From: CAILZL01 sp050181835
GTDB lineage: Bacteria > Pseudomonadota > Gammaproteobacteria > Steroidobacterales > Steroidobacteraceae
DNA length: 64,000 bases
Direction: 5' to 3'
NCBI GenBank assembly: GCA_050181835.1
Contig: JBFXCU010000008.1
Span: forward strand, 1 to 64,000
Part shown: positions 44,811 to 54,162 of the stretch, piece by piece
How the letters are laid out: every line of letters begins with the position of its first letter
How positions within the stretch are numbered: the first letter of the stretch is position 1
The notes under the pieces: generated by a model
What the model was told of the DNA's origin: nothing
What the model saw: only the letters and a program-made list of their open reading frames with translations
The model's database searches: none
Position numbers and translations under genes: made by a program

Positions 44811-45565
44811 ACTTGCGACCTTTTGCTGCGTTGCTGCGTTTGCTTGCGGTAATGCTTTTTGTTTTTGGTAGTCATGAAACATTGGCTGCCACTGGTTTGC
44901 CAGCGTTGACTGTGCAAGGTACCGGAGCAGGACAATCCTATTCGTTGACATTGCAAGTGTTGATGTTGATGACGGCAATTACTTTCTTGCCGGCCATCGT
45001 CTTGATGATGACTTCATTTACTCGCATCGTCATCGTGCTTAGTTTATTACGACAGGCTATTGGCGCGGGTACTTCACCACCTAACCAAGTGTTGGTTGGT
45101 TTGTCGTTGTTTCTTACATTGTTTGTTATGGGGCCGGTGATTGATCGCATTAATAGCGAGGCAGTGCAGCCTTATATGGCCGGGACATTGGAAGGATCGT
45201 TGGCGCTGGAGAAAGGGGTGGCGCCGCTTAAAACATTCATGATGGAGCAAACTCGTGAAACAGACATAGCAACCTTTGTGCGTATTGCTGGTCAGCAAGC
45301 ATATGACACGCCGGAAGACGTACCACTACGAATTCTGGTGCCTGCATTTGTAACTAGTGAATTAAAGACCGCCTTTCAGATCGGTTTCATGATCTTTATT
45401 CCCTTTGTCATTATCGATTTGGTGGTGGCTAGCGTCTTGATGTCTATGGGTATGATGATGTTGTCACCGATGATGATTTCCCTGCCTTTCAAAATCATGC
45501 TGTTTGTGCTGGTAGATGGCTGGACGCTGGTGGTTAGCACCTTGGCTTCAAGCTTTTATAGATAG
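44807..45565 (+). CDS. fliP: Flagellar export gate protein FliP
   Basis: Core subunit of the export gate, 252 residues with a cleavable signal peptide (ending near HETLAATG), as in E. coli. Conserved parts: LSLLRQAIGAGTSPPNQVLV, LSLFLTLFVMGPVIDRINSE, LVPAFVTSELKTAFQIGFMI and MMLSPMMISLPFKIMLFVLV. Overlaps fliO. Confidence 0.98.
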   Translation: MNLRPFAALLRLLAVMLFVFGSHETLAATGLPALTVQGTGAGQSYSLTLQVLMLMTAITFLPAIVLMMTSFTRIVIVLSLLRQAIGAGTSPPNQVLVGLSLFLTLFVMGPVIDRINSEAVQPYMAGTLEGSLALEKGVAPLKTFMMEQTRETDIATFVRIAGQQAYDTPEDVPLRILVPAFVTSELKTAFQIGFMIFIPFVIIDLVVASVLMSMGMMMLSPMMISLPFKIMLFVLVDGWTLVVSTLASSFYR

Positions 45566-45574
45566 GTAAGCATC

Positions 45575-45844
45575 ATGACGCCAGAAGCCATCATGGATCT
45601 TGCCCGTCACGCGCTACAAGTAACCTTGTTGCTGGCGATGCCATTGCTGTTGGCAGCCCTGATTATCGGTCTGGTAGTGGGGATTTTTCAGGCAGCCACA
45701 CAAATCAATGAATCAACCCTGTCTTTCATTCCGAAACTGGTTGGAATCGCACTAGCGTTATTGATCGCCGGTCCGTGGATGCTGAATCTCATCATTGGTT
45801 ACACACGGGCGCTGTTCATGAGCATCCCGGGAATGTTGGGCTGA
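45575..45844 (+). CDS. fliQ: Flagellar export gate protein FliQ
   Basis: Small export gate subunit of 89 residues with two membrane helices; GLVVGIFQAATQINESTLSF and IPKLVGIALALLIAGPWMLN are diagnostic. Nine bases after fliP and six before fliR. Confidence 0.97.
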   Translation: MTPEAIMDLARHALQVTLLLAMPLLLAALIIGLVVGIFQAATQINESTLSFIPKLVGIALALLIAGPWMLNLIIGYTRALFMSIPGMLG

Positions 45845-45849
45845 CGTTG

Positions 45850-46626
45850 ATGTTTACCATTACAGCAACACAGCTATCAGTGTGGATCAGTGAGTACTTC
45901 TGGCCGTTCGTGCGGATTGCTGGTTGTTTAATGGTTGCTCCAGTATTCGGTTCGAAAACCATTCCACGTCGTGTTCGTCTAGTGATTGCTGCGGCACTAA
46001 CAGTGTTGTTGGCACCGCTGGTCGCTGTGCCAGCTCAAGTTGAGCTGTTTTCTGGTGGCAGCTTGGTGATCACTGTGCAGCAACTGTTGATTGGCGTTGC
46101 GATGGGGTTTGCATTGCAATTGATTTTTGATGCGGTAGTCATGGGGGGGCAGTTATTGGCGAGCAGCATGGGTTTGTCCTTTGCGATGAGTGTCGATCCG
46201 TTGTATGGCACCAATACACCGGTACTGGGCCAGTTCTACATGATCATAGTGACGCTCACATTTTTAGCACTCGATGGCCATTTATTGCTGATCGAGTCGC
46301 TTACGCAGAGTTTTTCGTTGCTGCCGATTGGTATGGATGGACTCGGCAGCGATGGCGTGTGGATGCTGGTTAATTTCGGTGGTGTGGTTTTTTCCGGCGC
46401 GTTGATGGTGGCACTACCTGGGCTCGCGGCGATGTTAATTGTCAATTTTGGTTTTGGTGTCATGAGTCGTGCAGCGCCTACCTTGAATTTGTTTGCGGTA
46501 GGTTTTCCGGCCGCACTGGCGCTAGGCCTGATAGTGGTGTTGTTGGGGTTGCCGGCAGTGCAGGAAAGCTTCATGCGCTTGTTCAGCTCGGCATTGATGC
46601 TGCTCACTGCATTAAGTAGTGGGTAG
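45850..46626 (+). CDS. fliR: Flagellar export gate protein FliR
   Basis: Export gate membrane protein, 258 residues, six membrane helices. Segments include RIAGCLMVAPVFGSKTIPRR, GVAMGFALQLIFDAVVMGGQ and NFGFGVMSRAAPTLNLFAVG. The ATG at 45850 is taken; an open frame from 45775 reads through the end of fliQ and is not the start. Confidence 0.95.
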   Translation: MFTITATQLSVWISEYFWPFVRIAGCLMVAPVFGSKTIPRRVRLVIAAALTVLLAPLVAVPAQVELFSGGSLVITVQQLLIGVAMGFALQLIFDAVVMGGQLLASSMGLSFAMSVDPLYGTNTPVLGQFYMIIVTLTFLALDGHLLLIESLTQSFSLLPIGMDGLGSDGVWMLVNFGGVVFSGALMVALPGLAAMLIVNFGFGVMSRAAPTLNLFAVGFPAALALGLIVVLLGLPAVQESFMRLFSSALMLLTALSSG

Positions 46627-46649
46627 GGTCATGGGAATAGGAGTCACTT

Positions 46650-47765
46650 ATGTCTGAACAACCTGACGAGGAAGAACGTACAGAAAGTGCCACACCCAAG
46701 CGCCTCGAAGAATCAAGGCGCAAAGGTGAGGTGCCTCGTTCCCGCGACCTGAATGCCGCAGCGGTTACTTTGTTCAGTTGTGCAGCCATGGCGCTGTTTG
46801 GTGAGCGCATGGCGGAAGCATTCGCGCAACTAATGCGTTCCAGTTTGTCACTAAAATTTACACCCAGCATGGATACTCAGATGATGACGCCTGCGCTGGG
46901 GGAGGTGGCGTTGTCCGGTTTCATGGCAGTAATGCCGGTGTTCGCGGCGGGTTTTATCGCCGCCATCCTGGCACCAATGACATTGAGTGGCTGGAACTTC
47001 AGTGCCGAAGCGTTGGTGCCAAAGTTCTCCAGAATGGATCCACTGGCCGGCATGAAGCGCATGGTGTCAGTCAATGGCGTGATCGAATTAGTAAAGTCGA
47101 TACTCAAGTTTTCCATGGTGGCGATCATTGCCATCATGGTATTGCGTAAGGATACGCTCGAGTTATTGACGATGGGCAAGGACACGCCTGCTAGTGCAAT
47201 GCAAACGGCAGCAGGGATGTGTGTCAATGCGCTACTGATGCTGTCCTTTGGCATGTTATTGATTGCTGTCATTGATGTGCCAATCCAGTTATGGCAACAC
47301 GCCAAGAATCTGCGCATGTCGCGTGAAGAGATAAAAAAAGAGATGAAGGAGAGCGATGGCTCGCCGGAGGTAAAAGGCAAAATTCGTCGTATGCAACAGG
47401 AATCTGCCCGCAATCGCATGATGGCGGAAATACCAAAAGCGGATGTGATTGTTACCAATCCCACCCACTTCGCAGTGGCCTTGCGTTATGACGATAAACG
47501 TAACCGCGCGCCAATTGTGGTGGCCAAAGGTGCGGATCTGGTTGCCGCCCGTATTCGTGAAATAGCCAGCGAACACAACATCACAATTTTCGAAGCACCG
47601 CCATTGGCGCGTGTGTTATTTCGCAGCGTCGATCTCAATCAAGAAATTCCGGCTTCGTTATACACCGCAGTGGCACAGGTACTGACTTATGTGTTCCAGC
47701 TGCGTGCCTACCGTACTGGTCAGTCGATCCGTCCGGAACGGCCCACCATTGAAGTGCAAGAATAA
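46650..47765 (+). CDS. flhB: Flagellar export switch protein FlhB
   Basis: Export specificity switch, 371 residues. N-terminus EERTESATPKRLEESRRKGE, four membrane helices, then a cytoplasmic domain with the self-cleavage motif NPTH (Asn270) in VIVTNPTHFAVALRYDDKRN and ending in EIPASLYTAVAQVLTYVFQL. Complete and intact, in contrast to the short FlhB-tail protein at 56474. Confidence 0.97.
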   Translation: MSEQPDEEERTESATPKRLEESRRKGEVPRSRDLNAAAVTLFSCAAMALFGERMAEAFAQLMRSSLSLKFTPSMDTQMMTPALGEVALSGFMAVMPVFAAGFIAAILAPMTLSGWNFSAEALVPKFSRMDPLAGMKRMVSVNGVIELVKSILKFSMVAIIAIMVLRKDTLELLTMGKDTPASAMQTAAGMCVNALLMLSFGMLLIAVIDVPIQLWQHAKNLRMSREEIKKEMKESDGSPEVKGKIRRMQQESARNRMMAEIPKADVIVTNPTHFAVALRYDDKRNRAPIVVAKGADLVAARIREIASEHNITIFEAPPLARVLFRSVDLNQEIPASLYTAVAQVLTYVFQLRAYRTGQSIRPERPTIEVQE

Positions 47766-47801
47766 CTCGTCACGACTGCCAGTCTATAGAGCAAGAAAAT
47801 T

Positions 47802-49910
47802 ATGAACGCCATAGCCACCTCAACCAAATCGTTTTCAATGCAGTCGCTAATACGTAGCGGATTGGGTGTGCCGGTAGGGGTAATGCTGGTACTGGCCATG
47901 ATCATTGTGCCTATGCCACCGTTTCTGCTGGATGTCTTATTTACTTTCAATATTGCGTTATCGCTGGTGGTGGTGATGGCGGTGTTCTATGTAGCACGAC
48001 CACTGGAATTTGGCGTGTTTCCCAGCGTATTGCTGTTGGCAACATTATTGCGCCTGGCCTTGAATGTGGCTTCGACTCGGGTAGTGCTGCTCAATGGCCA
48101 TACTGGCGGCGATGCTGCCGGTAAAGTGATTCAATCATTTGGTGAGTTTGTTATCGGTGGCAATTACACCGTGGGTCTGGTGGTATTCATGATTTTGACC
48201 ATCATTAACTTCGTGGTGGTGACCAAGGGTTCGGGTCGTATTTCAGAAGTAAGTGCCCGCTTTACCTTGGATGCCATGCCCGGTAAACAGATGGCGATTG
48301 ACGCTGACTTGAATGCCGGTTTGATCACACAGGACGAAGCACGCAAACGACGCCAGGAAGTACGTGAAGAAGCCGACTTCTTCGGCTCCATGGACGGTGC
48401 GAGTAAGTTTGTGCGTGGCGATGCCACTGCCGGCATCATGATTTTGTTTATCAATATGATTGGCGGCGTGGCCATCGGCATGCTTGCTCATGATATGAAT
48501 TTTTCTTCAGCAGCCAAGACCTACGTGTTGTTGAGTATTGGTGATGGCCTGGTGGCACAAATCCCCGCGTTGCTGTTGTCAACGGCGGTCGCCATCATCG
48601 TGACGCGTATGTCCAAGGCGCAGGACATGGGTGGTGAACTGGGTAAGCAATTATTTGGCAATCCCAAAGCCTTGATGGTTGCAGCGGCGTTGCTGGGTGT
48701 GATGGGGATGGTACCGGGCATGCCTAACTTTGCCTTCCTGCTTGGTGCCGCGCTGTGTGGTGGCGTGGCATGGCGCATCCAGAATCGACCCGCTCCGCAA
48801 GTGCTCGATGATAAACAAGAGACGTCAGTTCCGTTGCCTAGCGTGGCGCCAGAAAACCGTGAATTGAACTGGGACGACGTACAGCCAGTTGACATCATTG
48901 GTCTGGAAGTGGGCTATCGCTTGGTGCCGTTGGTGGACAAGGCACAGGGCGGCGATTTGTTGGCGCGCATTCGTGGTATTCGCCGCAAGCTATCCCAAGA
49001 GCTGGGGTTCCTGATTCATACCGTACACATTCGCGACAATCTGGAACTGGCGCCGAATGGCTATCGCATCAACCTGTCCGGTGTGCCAGTGGGTGAATCC
49101 AGCATCTATCCTGATCGTGAGATGGCTATCAATCCAGGGCGAGTGTTCGGCAAGTTGGCCGGAATTGAAACCCGTGATCCAGCTTTTGGCATGGAAGCGG
49201 TGTGGATTGAACCGACCATGCGCGATCAAGCGCATGCTTTGGGGTACACAGTGGTGGATGCCAGTACGGTCATTGCCACGCACCTGAGTCATATCGTGCA
49301 ACAACACGCACATGAACTATTGGGGCATGAAGAAGTACAGAGCTTGCTCACTACGCTGGCAAAAATTGCTCCAAAGCTTGTCGAAGATCTCATTCCGAAG
49401 CAGCTGTCACTGAGTGTGCTGGTACGCGTATTGCAATACCTGTTGCAAGAAAGAGTTCCAATCAAAAATATGCGCACAATCGTCGAAACATTGGCGGAAC
49501 ACGCCAACCGCACTCAAGACCCGCAAGCATTGCAGGGCTTGGTACGTGTGGCATTGGGTCGTCAGATCGTGCAGGACATTGCCGGGATGACCGACGAATT
49601 GCCAGTAATAACCTTAGAACCTGAGCTGGAGCAGCTATTGAGCGGTGCCATGAACAGCAGTGATGGTATGGCATTGGCAACGCCGGGGCTTGAACCCGGA
49701 CTTGCCGAGCGCTTGCAGCAAAGATTGTCCGAGAGCGTGCAGCGTCAAGAAACCGCCGGTAAGCCTGCGGTGTTGCTGGTACCACCAATGTTACGTGTTG
49801 CGCTAGCGCGTTTTCTGCGCTCTGCCGTGCCGAGTTTACATGTGCTGGCATGGAACGAAATTCCCGACACTCGCAAGGTGCGATTGATCGGTACCGTGGG
49901 ACGGAATTAA
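47802..49910 (+). CDS. flhA: Flagellar export gate protein FlhA
   Basis: Large export gate subunit, 702 residues. Eight N-terminal membrane helices; the cytoplasmic loop signature RFTLDAMPGKQMAIDADLNA and GLITQDEARKRRQEVREEAD; and a C-terminal cytoplasmic domain with KIAPKLVEDLIPKQLSLSVL and RVLQYLLQERVPIKNMRTIV. It docks chaperone-substrate complexes. Follows flhB by 36 bases. Confidence 0.98.
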   Translation: MNAIATSTKSFSMQSLIRSGLGVPVGVMLVLAMIIVPMPPFLLDVLFTFNIALSLVVVMAVFYVARPLEFGVFPSVLLLATLLRLALNVASTRVVLLNGHTGGDAAGKVIQSFGEFVIGGNYTVGLVVFMILTIINFVVVTKGSGRISEVSARFTLDAMPGKQMAIDADLNAGLITQDEARKRRQEVREEADFFGSMDGASKFVRGDATAGIMILFINMIGGVAIGMLAHDMNFSSAAKTYVLLSIGDGLVAQIPALLLSTAVAIIVTRMSKAQDMGGELGKQLFGNPKALMVAAALLGVMGMVPGMPNFAFLLGAALCGGVAWRIQNRPAPQVLDDKQETSVPLPSVAPENRELNWDDVQPVDIIGLEVGYRLVPLVDKAQGGDLLARIRGIRRKLSQELGFLIHTVHIRDNLELAPNGYRINLSGVPVGESSIYPDREMAINPGRVFGKLAGIETRDPAFGMEAVWIEPTMRDQAHALGYTVVDASTVIATHLSHIVQQHAHELLGHEEVQSLLTTLAKIAPKLVEDLIPKQLSLSVLVRVLQYLLQERVPIKNMRTIVETLAEHANRTQDPQALQGLVRVALGRQIVQDIAGMTDELPVITLEPELEQLLSGAMNSSDGMALATPGLEPGLAERLQQRLSESVQRQETAGKPAVLLVPPMLRVALARFLRSAVPSLHVLAWNEIPDTRKVRLIGTVGRN

Positions 49911-49929
49911 TGATGAGTCGCACATACCC

Positions 49930-51114
49930 ATGAAAATTCGTCGCTATCTTGCCAAAGACATGCGTCAGGCCCTTAACCAAGTGCGTGAAGCACAGGGGCC
50001 CGATGCCATTATTCTGTCTTCACGACGCACCGATGAAGGTGTTGAAGTGGTGGCTGCAATAGATTTTGATGCTCAAGTTGTTGAGCAAGGTTATGCGGCT
50101 AAGGTCGAGCAGCAGCATACGCAAGCAACCTCTGACATGGCGGCTCGCTTACAGCGTGCGCCAACTAATACGGTTACTGCTGAAGGCAGCAATGACCTGA
50201 GCTCGGAGCTGCATAGTTTGCGACGCATGCTGGAGACTCAGGTGGCGACATTGGCGTGGAATGATTTGACACGGCGTGCGCCCTTGCAAACAGCTTTGCT
50301 GAAAGAACTGACACAGCTGGGTTTTGCGCAATCATTGGTCATTGAAGTGGTATCGCAAATTCCAGCACGGATGGAGTGGAGTGCCGCGCATCGTATGGCA
50401 TTGGCATTGATTGCCAAGCGCATTGTTACTGACGATGAGCGCTGGCTGGAACAAGGTGGCATGGTGGCGTTTGTCGGTCCGACCGGCGTCGGTAAAAGCA
50501 CCTTGGTGGCCAAGCTTGCGGCGCGCTGGGTACTACGTCATGGGCCACGCGAACTGGTATTGATTGCGGCCGACTCAGTGCGCATGGGGGCGCAGGATCA
50601 GTTGCAGAATCTAGGCCGGTTGTTAGGCGTACCGACTTATACCGTGGATCAGGTCGCAGAGATCAGCCCAATTCTCAATTCGCTGACACGTAACCGATTG
50701 GTGTTGGTTGATACCGCTGGCTTCAGTCAGCGTGATGCACGCCTGTCTGCTGAGTTGGCCTTATTAGCCACCGCACACCCGCAACTGGAAACCTCGCTGG
50801 TGGTATCGGCCAATACGCAAGCGGGCACACTGGAAGAAACATTTTTTCGCTTTGCCGCTGCCGCCCCCAAATCTTGCGTGCTGACCAAAGTTGATGAAGC
50901 CACCAGCTTGGGCGGATCTATTTCAGCACTGGCCCGCCATGCTCTGCCACTGACTTACCTCAGCGAAGGACAGCGTATTCCTGAAGATTTATCAGTGGCG
51001 CGCTCTCATCAATTAGTGGCCCGTGCGGTTGAGCTGGCACGGCGCAGTGGTGCACAAGCAGACGAAGAATTACTCACAATGAGATTTGGAGGAGTGGCGC
51101 ATGCCCTTGCCTAA
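49930..51114 (+). CDS. flhF: Flagellar placement GTPase FlhF
   Basis: SRP-type GTPase that places the flagellum at the pole, 394 residues. It starts MKIRRYLAKDMRQALNQVRE, the FlhF N-terminus; the NG domain has GPTGVGKSTLVAKLAARWVL (G1), VDTAGFSQRD (G3) and TKVDEATSLG (G4). Its presence with FlhG indicates controlled number and polar position of flagella. It overlaps flhG slightly. Confidence 0.96.
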   Translation: MKIRRYLAKDMRQALNQVREAQGPDAIILSSRRTDEGVEVVAAIDFDAQVVEQGYAAKVEQQHTQATSDMAARLQRAPTNTVTAEGSNDLSSELHSLRRMLETQVATLAWNDLTRRAPLQTALLKELTQLGFAQSLVIEVVSQIPARMEWSAAHRMALALIAKRIVTDDERWLEQGGMVAFVGPTGVGKSTLVAKLAARWVLRHGPRELVLIAADSVRMGAQDQLQNLGRLLGVPTYTVDQVAEISPILNSLTRNRLVLVDTAGFSQRDARLSAELALLATAHPQLETSLVVSANTQAGTLEETFFRFAAAAPKSCVLTKVDEATSLGGSISALARHALPLTYLSEGQRIPEDLSVARSHQLVARAVELARRSGAQADEELLTMRFGGVAHALA

Positions 51115-51982
51115 ACGCATGAAAACACCAGAACAGCAGCGTTCGTTGTTACCCGGGCCGGTGCAAGTGATTGCCGTCACCGGCGGTAAGGGTGGCATTG
51201 GCAAGACCAGCGTCGCGATCAATCTTGCTACCGCTATGACTGCGGCAGGTAAGCGGGTCATGCTACTCGACGGTGATTTGGGCCTGGCCAATGTCGATGT
51301 GATGTTGGGCTTGTCGCCGCGTCATACCTTGGCGCAGGTGATGGCTGGCAGCTGTACGCTGGAGGAAGTCATTGTTGAGTCACCGCAGGGATTTCATGTG
51401 GTACCGGCAGCGTCCGGTATTGCCAAGATGGCTGCGTTAAGTGCCACCGAGCATTTACACATTGTGCAGGCATTTAGCAGTCTTGCTGCTCGTATCGATG
51501 TACTGATTGTGGATACCGCCGCCGGAATTTCCCACGGCGTACTACAGTTTTCACAGGCGGCCCAGCATGTGTTGTTAGTTGTGTGCGATGAGCCCGCTTC
51601 GATTACCGATGCGTATGCATTGATCAAAGTGCTGAGTCGCAACCATGGTGTGCGACATTTTCAAGTGCTCAGCAATATGTGCAGCGCGCCAGGCGAAGGT
51701 AGTGATTTATTCAAGAAGCTTGAACGAGTAACAGGGCGTTTCCTGGATGTGGTGCTGACCTATGTTGGTGAAGTACCAACAGATCCGTATATGAAGCGCG
51801 CGATTCGTGAACAACGTCCCGTTACGGACGCATATCCAGGCAGTCCAGCTGCACTGGCATTCAAGAAACTGGCCGTCAAGGTCGATAAGTGGCCAATACC
51901 CTCGGGTTCGCGTGGCAATCTGGAGTTTTTTGTTGAACGTCTGGCAGGTCGTCCTGCGGTACAACTCGAGGTGGTGAGATGA
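51101..51982 (+). CDS. flhG: Flagellar number regulator FlhG (FleN)
   Basis: MinD/ParA-type ATPase of 293 residues that limits flagellar number, partly by inhibiting the FleQ/FlrA activator. The deviant Walker A motif is VTGGKGGIGKTSVAINLATA, followed by LLDGDLGLANVDVMLGLSPR and VDTAAGISHGVLQFSQAAQH. GGAGGAG at 51088-51094 sets the ATG at 51101. Its stop overlaps the fliA start by four bases. Confidence 0.96.
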   Translation: MPLPKRMKTPEQQRSLLPGPVQVIAVTGGKGGIGKTSVAINLATAMTAAGKRVMLLDGDLGLANVDVMLGLSPRHTLAQVMAGSCTLEEVIVESPQGFHVVPAASGIAKMAALSATEHLHIVQAFSSLAARIDVLIVDTAAGISHGVLQFSQAAQHVLLVVCDEPASITDAYALIKVLSRNHGVRHFQVLSNMCSAPGEGSDLFKKLERVTGRFLDVVLTYVGEVPTDPYMKRAIREQRPVTDAYPGSPAALAFKKLAVKVDKWPIPSGSRGNLEFFVERLAGRPAVQLEVVR

Positions 51983-52785
51983 ACAAGGTGACTGCTTACG
52001 AGGCGTGCCTGCCTGCGCAAAGTACCGATGCCTTGGTGCGGCGTCATGCCGAATTGGTAAAGCGCATTGCCTATCATTTGGCGGGCCGCTTGCCGGCTTC
52101 GGTTGAGGTAGCTGATCTGATTCAATCCGGCATGTTGGGATTGCTGGAAGCAGCGGGAAACTATAGTGCGGATCGTGGTGCCAGTTTTGAAACTTATGCG
52201 GGCATCCGTATTCGCGGTTCGATGCTGGATGCGTTACGTAAGCTTGACTGGGCCCCGCGTTCAGTTCATCGCAAGGCGCGTGCGGCGGCTGCCGCAGTGC
52301 GTGAGCTGGAAGGTGAAACCGGTTGTGAGGCGCAGGATAGCGAAATCGCGGCACGCATGGGCGTATCGTTGGATGAATACTTCAAGGTGGTGCAGGACGC
52401 GACCACCTGTCATTTAGTAAGTTTGAATGAAACAGTGGGTGAAGCAGATGCGCCCCTGGTTCGGGTGGCTGACGACAATGCCGATCCATTTCGTGAAATG
52501 GTCGATGCGGATTTTCGTAAGGCATTGGTGTTGGCAATTGATGAATTGCCTGAGCGCGAAAAAATGGTGATGTCTTTGTACTACGACGAGGAACTGAATC
52601 TAAAGGAAATCGGCGCAGTATTGAAGGTAACAGAGTCACGTGTCTGTCAATTACATGGTCAGGCGCTGGTGCGACTCAAAGCACGTCTGACGGACTGGCG
52701 TGATCGACGCGAATTCAGTGAACAGGAAGAGCAAAAGCAGAGCAAGGTCAGGCGTGGTTCGCGGCCAGTTCTGCAAAAGGCATGA
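51979..52785 (+). CDS. fliA: Flagellar sigma factor FliA (sigma-28)
   Basis: Alternative sigma factor, 268 residues, that reads the late flagellar promoters found before flgM, flgK, fliC, fliS and STAS-cheA. Region 2 has RIAYHLAGRLPASVEVADLI and GLLEAAGNYSADRGASFETY; region 4 has LPEREKMVMSLYYDEELNLK and EIGAVLKVTESRVCQLHGQA. The C-terminal 30 residues are unusually basic and longer than in E. coli FliA (239 residues). Overlaps flhG. Confidence 0.97.
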   Translation: MNKVTAYEACLPAQSTDALVRRHAELVKRIAYHLAGRLPASVEVADLIQSGMLGLLEAAGNYSADRGASFETYAGIRIRGSMLDALRKLDWAPRSVHRKARAAAAAVRELEGETGCEAQDSEIAARMGVSLDEYFKVVQDATTCHLVSLNETVGEADAPLVRVADDNADPFREMVDADFRKALVLAIDELPEREKMVMSLYYDEELNLKEIGAVLKVTESRVCQLHGQALVRLKARLTDWRDRREFSEQEEQKQSKVRRGSRPVLQKA

Positions 52786-52824
52786 TCTGCCAACTCGGCT
52801 GGTAACGGCAACGAGGTGTGAAAT

Positions 52825-53208
52825 ATGAGTAAAGAGCTACGATTTTTGGTGGTGGATGACTTTTCGACTATGCGTCGAATAATCAAAAATCTGTTGCAGG
52901 ATCTTGGCTATGCCCATGTGGTTGAAGCCGATGATGGCAATACTGCCTGGCCTATTCTGCAGCAAGGCAAGATCGATTTCCTGATCACTGACTGGAATAT
53001 GCCAAGCATGCCCGGGCTGGCGTTGCTTAAAGCCGTGCGTGCCGATGCTGACTTGGCCAGATTGCCGGTGCTGATGCTTACAGCCGAGGCCAAGCGTGAA
53101 CAGATAGTTGAAGCAGCGCAGGCGGGTGTCAGTGGCTATGTCATCAAGCCATTTACCGCCGCCACTCTCAAGGAAAAGATTGATAAGGTCTTGGATAACA
53201 GGAAGTAG
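52825..53208 (+). CDS. cheY: Chemotaxis response regulator CheY
   Basis: Single-domain receiver of 127 residues. VVDDFSTMRRIIKNLLQDLG has the acidic pair (Asp11, Asp12), Asp56 in DFLITDWNMPSMPGL is the phosphorylation site, TAEAKREQIVEAAQAG holds the Thr switch residue and GYVIKPFTAATL the conserved Lys. Phospho-CheY binds the FliM N-terminus encoded upstream. Confidence 0.98.
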   Translation: MSKELRFLVVDDFSTMRRIIKNLLQDLGYAHVVEADDGNTAWPILQQGKIDFLITDWNMPSMPGLALLKAVRADADLARLPVLMLTAEAKREQIVEAAQAGVSGYVIKPFTAATLKEKIDKVLDNRK

Positions 53209-53215
53209 CTGGGTT

Positions 53216-54001
53216 ATGGATAAGAAGAATAAGCCTGCGAGAAAACCAGCCAAAAAAACGGCTCCTGTTGTATTAAAAGAACGCTACGGCGCTCATGTGT
53301 TGAATCTGTCTGTTGCACTTGAGGCTGATGATGAAGTGGCTTTCGTAGCAGCGCTCAGTGAGATGGCCAAGCTGCATGACGATACAGCCTGGGTGCGGTT
53401 GCGCAAATTGACTACCGACTTGAATGATGCACTGGATCGCTTTCAGATGGATGCGCGTCTAGTGGCTATGGCAGAAAATGACATGCCGGATGCCAAGCAT
53501 CGACTGGCCCATGTGATGAAGATGACAGATGATGCGGCGCACAAGACCATGGATCTGGTTGAACGATCTGGGCCACTGGCAGAGGGCATTGCCACAGAAG
53601 CGGCAGCGCTGAATGTATTGTGGCAACAGTTCAAGCAGCGCTCGATTGAGCCACAGGACTTTCGTATGTTGATGAACCGAATGGACGCATTTCTATTCAG
53701 TGCACAGGCGGATACCGAAGCCGTGCGTACCAACCTTGCGGAAGTATTGATGACGCAGGATTATCAGGATCTAACCGGTCAAATCATTCGTGGTGTTATT
53801 ACGTTGGTGGGGGAAGTGGAAAAAACACTGAGTGAGTTAGTGAGTGTAGCTACGCCACAAGACAATAGCGTAGAAAAGGGTGCCAACGAGCAGTATCAGC
53901 AAGCACGCGGTTATGGCCCTGCCGTACCCGGTGTGGATTATGGGGCAGTGATCGGTGCTCAAGCGGAGGTGGACGATTTGTTGTTTCAATTGGGTATGTA
54001 G
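53216..54001 (+). CDS. cheZ: CheY-P phosphatase CheZ
   Basis: Phosphatase of 261 residues, seven bases after cheY. The helical hairpin core is seen in NDMPDAKHRLAHVMKMTDDA and VLMTQDYQDLTGQIIRGVIT, the latter with the catalytic-type QDLTGQ motif; the C-terminal CheY-binding tail is AEVDDLLFQLGM. The basic N-terminus KKNKPARKPAKK is an extension. The frame is open 36 codons upstream inside cheY, which is not used. Confidence 0.95.
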   Translation: MDKKNKPARKPAKKTAPVVLKERYGAHVLNLSVALEADDEVAFVAALSEMAKLHDDTAWVRLRKLTTDLNDALDRFQMDARLVAMAENDMPDAKHRLAHVMKMTDDAAHKTMDLVERSGPLAEGIATEAAALNVLWQQFKQRSIEPQDFRMLMNRMDAFLFSAQADTEAVRTNLAEVLMTQDYQDLTGQIIRGVITLVGEVEKTLSELVSVATPQDNSVEKGANEQYQQARGYGPAVPGVDYGAVIGAQAEVDDLLFQLGM

Positions 54002-54162
54002 TAGCTCAAGCGGGCCGGGTAGTGTCCGGCGTTGTCTTACATAAAGTATCAACGGGCATGACAGCGCGGCGTCTCACAGCCCGACAAAACTACCCGCAAG
54101 ATTTTCATCTCCCTGCCGTTAAAGGCTACTGATCCTCGGTAAGCTGGAGAGCCCTTTTAGCT
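54002..54162. other. Gap between cheZ and motA
   Basis: 160 bases without a gene. GGGTAGT near 54015 could pair at distance with ACTACCC near 54095. No sigma-28 or sigma-54 promoter with correct spacing was found, so transcription of motA may come from upstream. Confidence 0.4.

Noticed and set aside
46877..47464. Open frame of 195 residues antisense to flhB
   Set aside because: Antisense to a fully conserved gene, with no ribosome binding site or family features.
51707..52354. Open frame of 215 residues antisense to flhG/fliA
   Set aside because: Spans two well-supported coupled genes in the opposite direction; composition (H, P, C, R rich) is typical of a shadow frame.
54117..54140. TAAAGGCT...CTCGGTAA as a sigma-28 promoter of motA
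   Set aside because: The spacing between elements is too short and the -10 element is poor.
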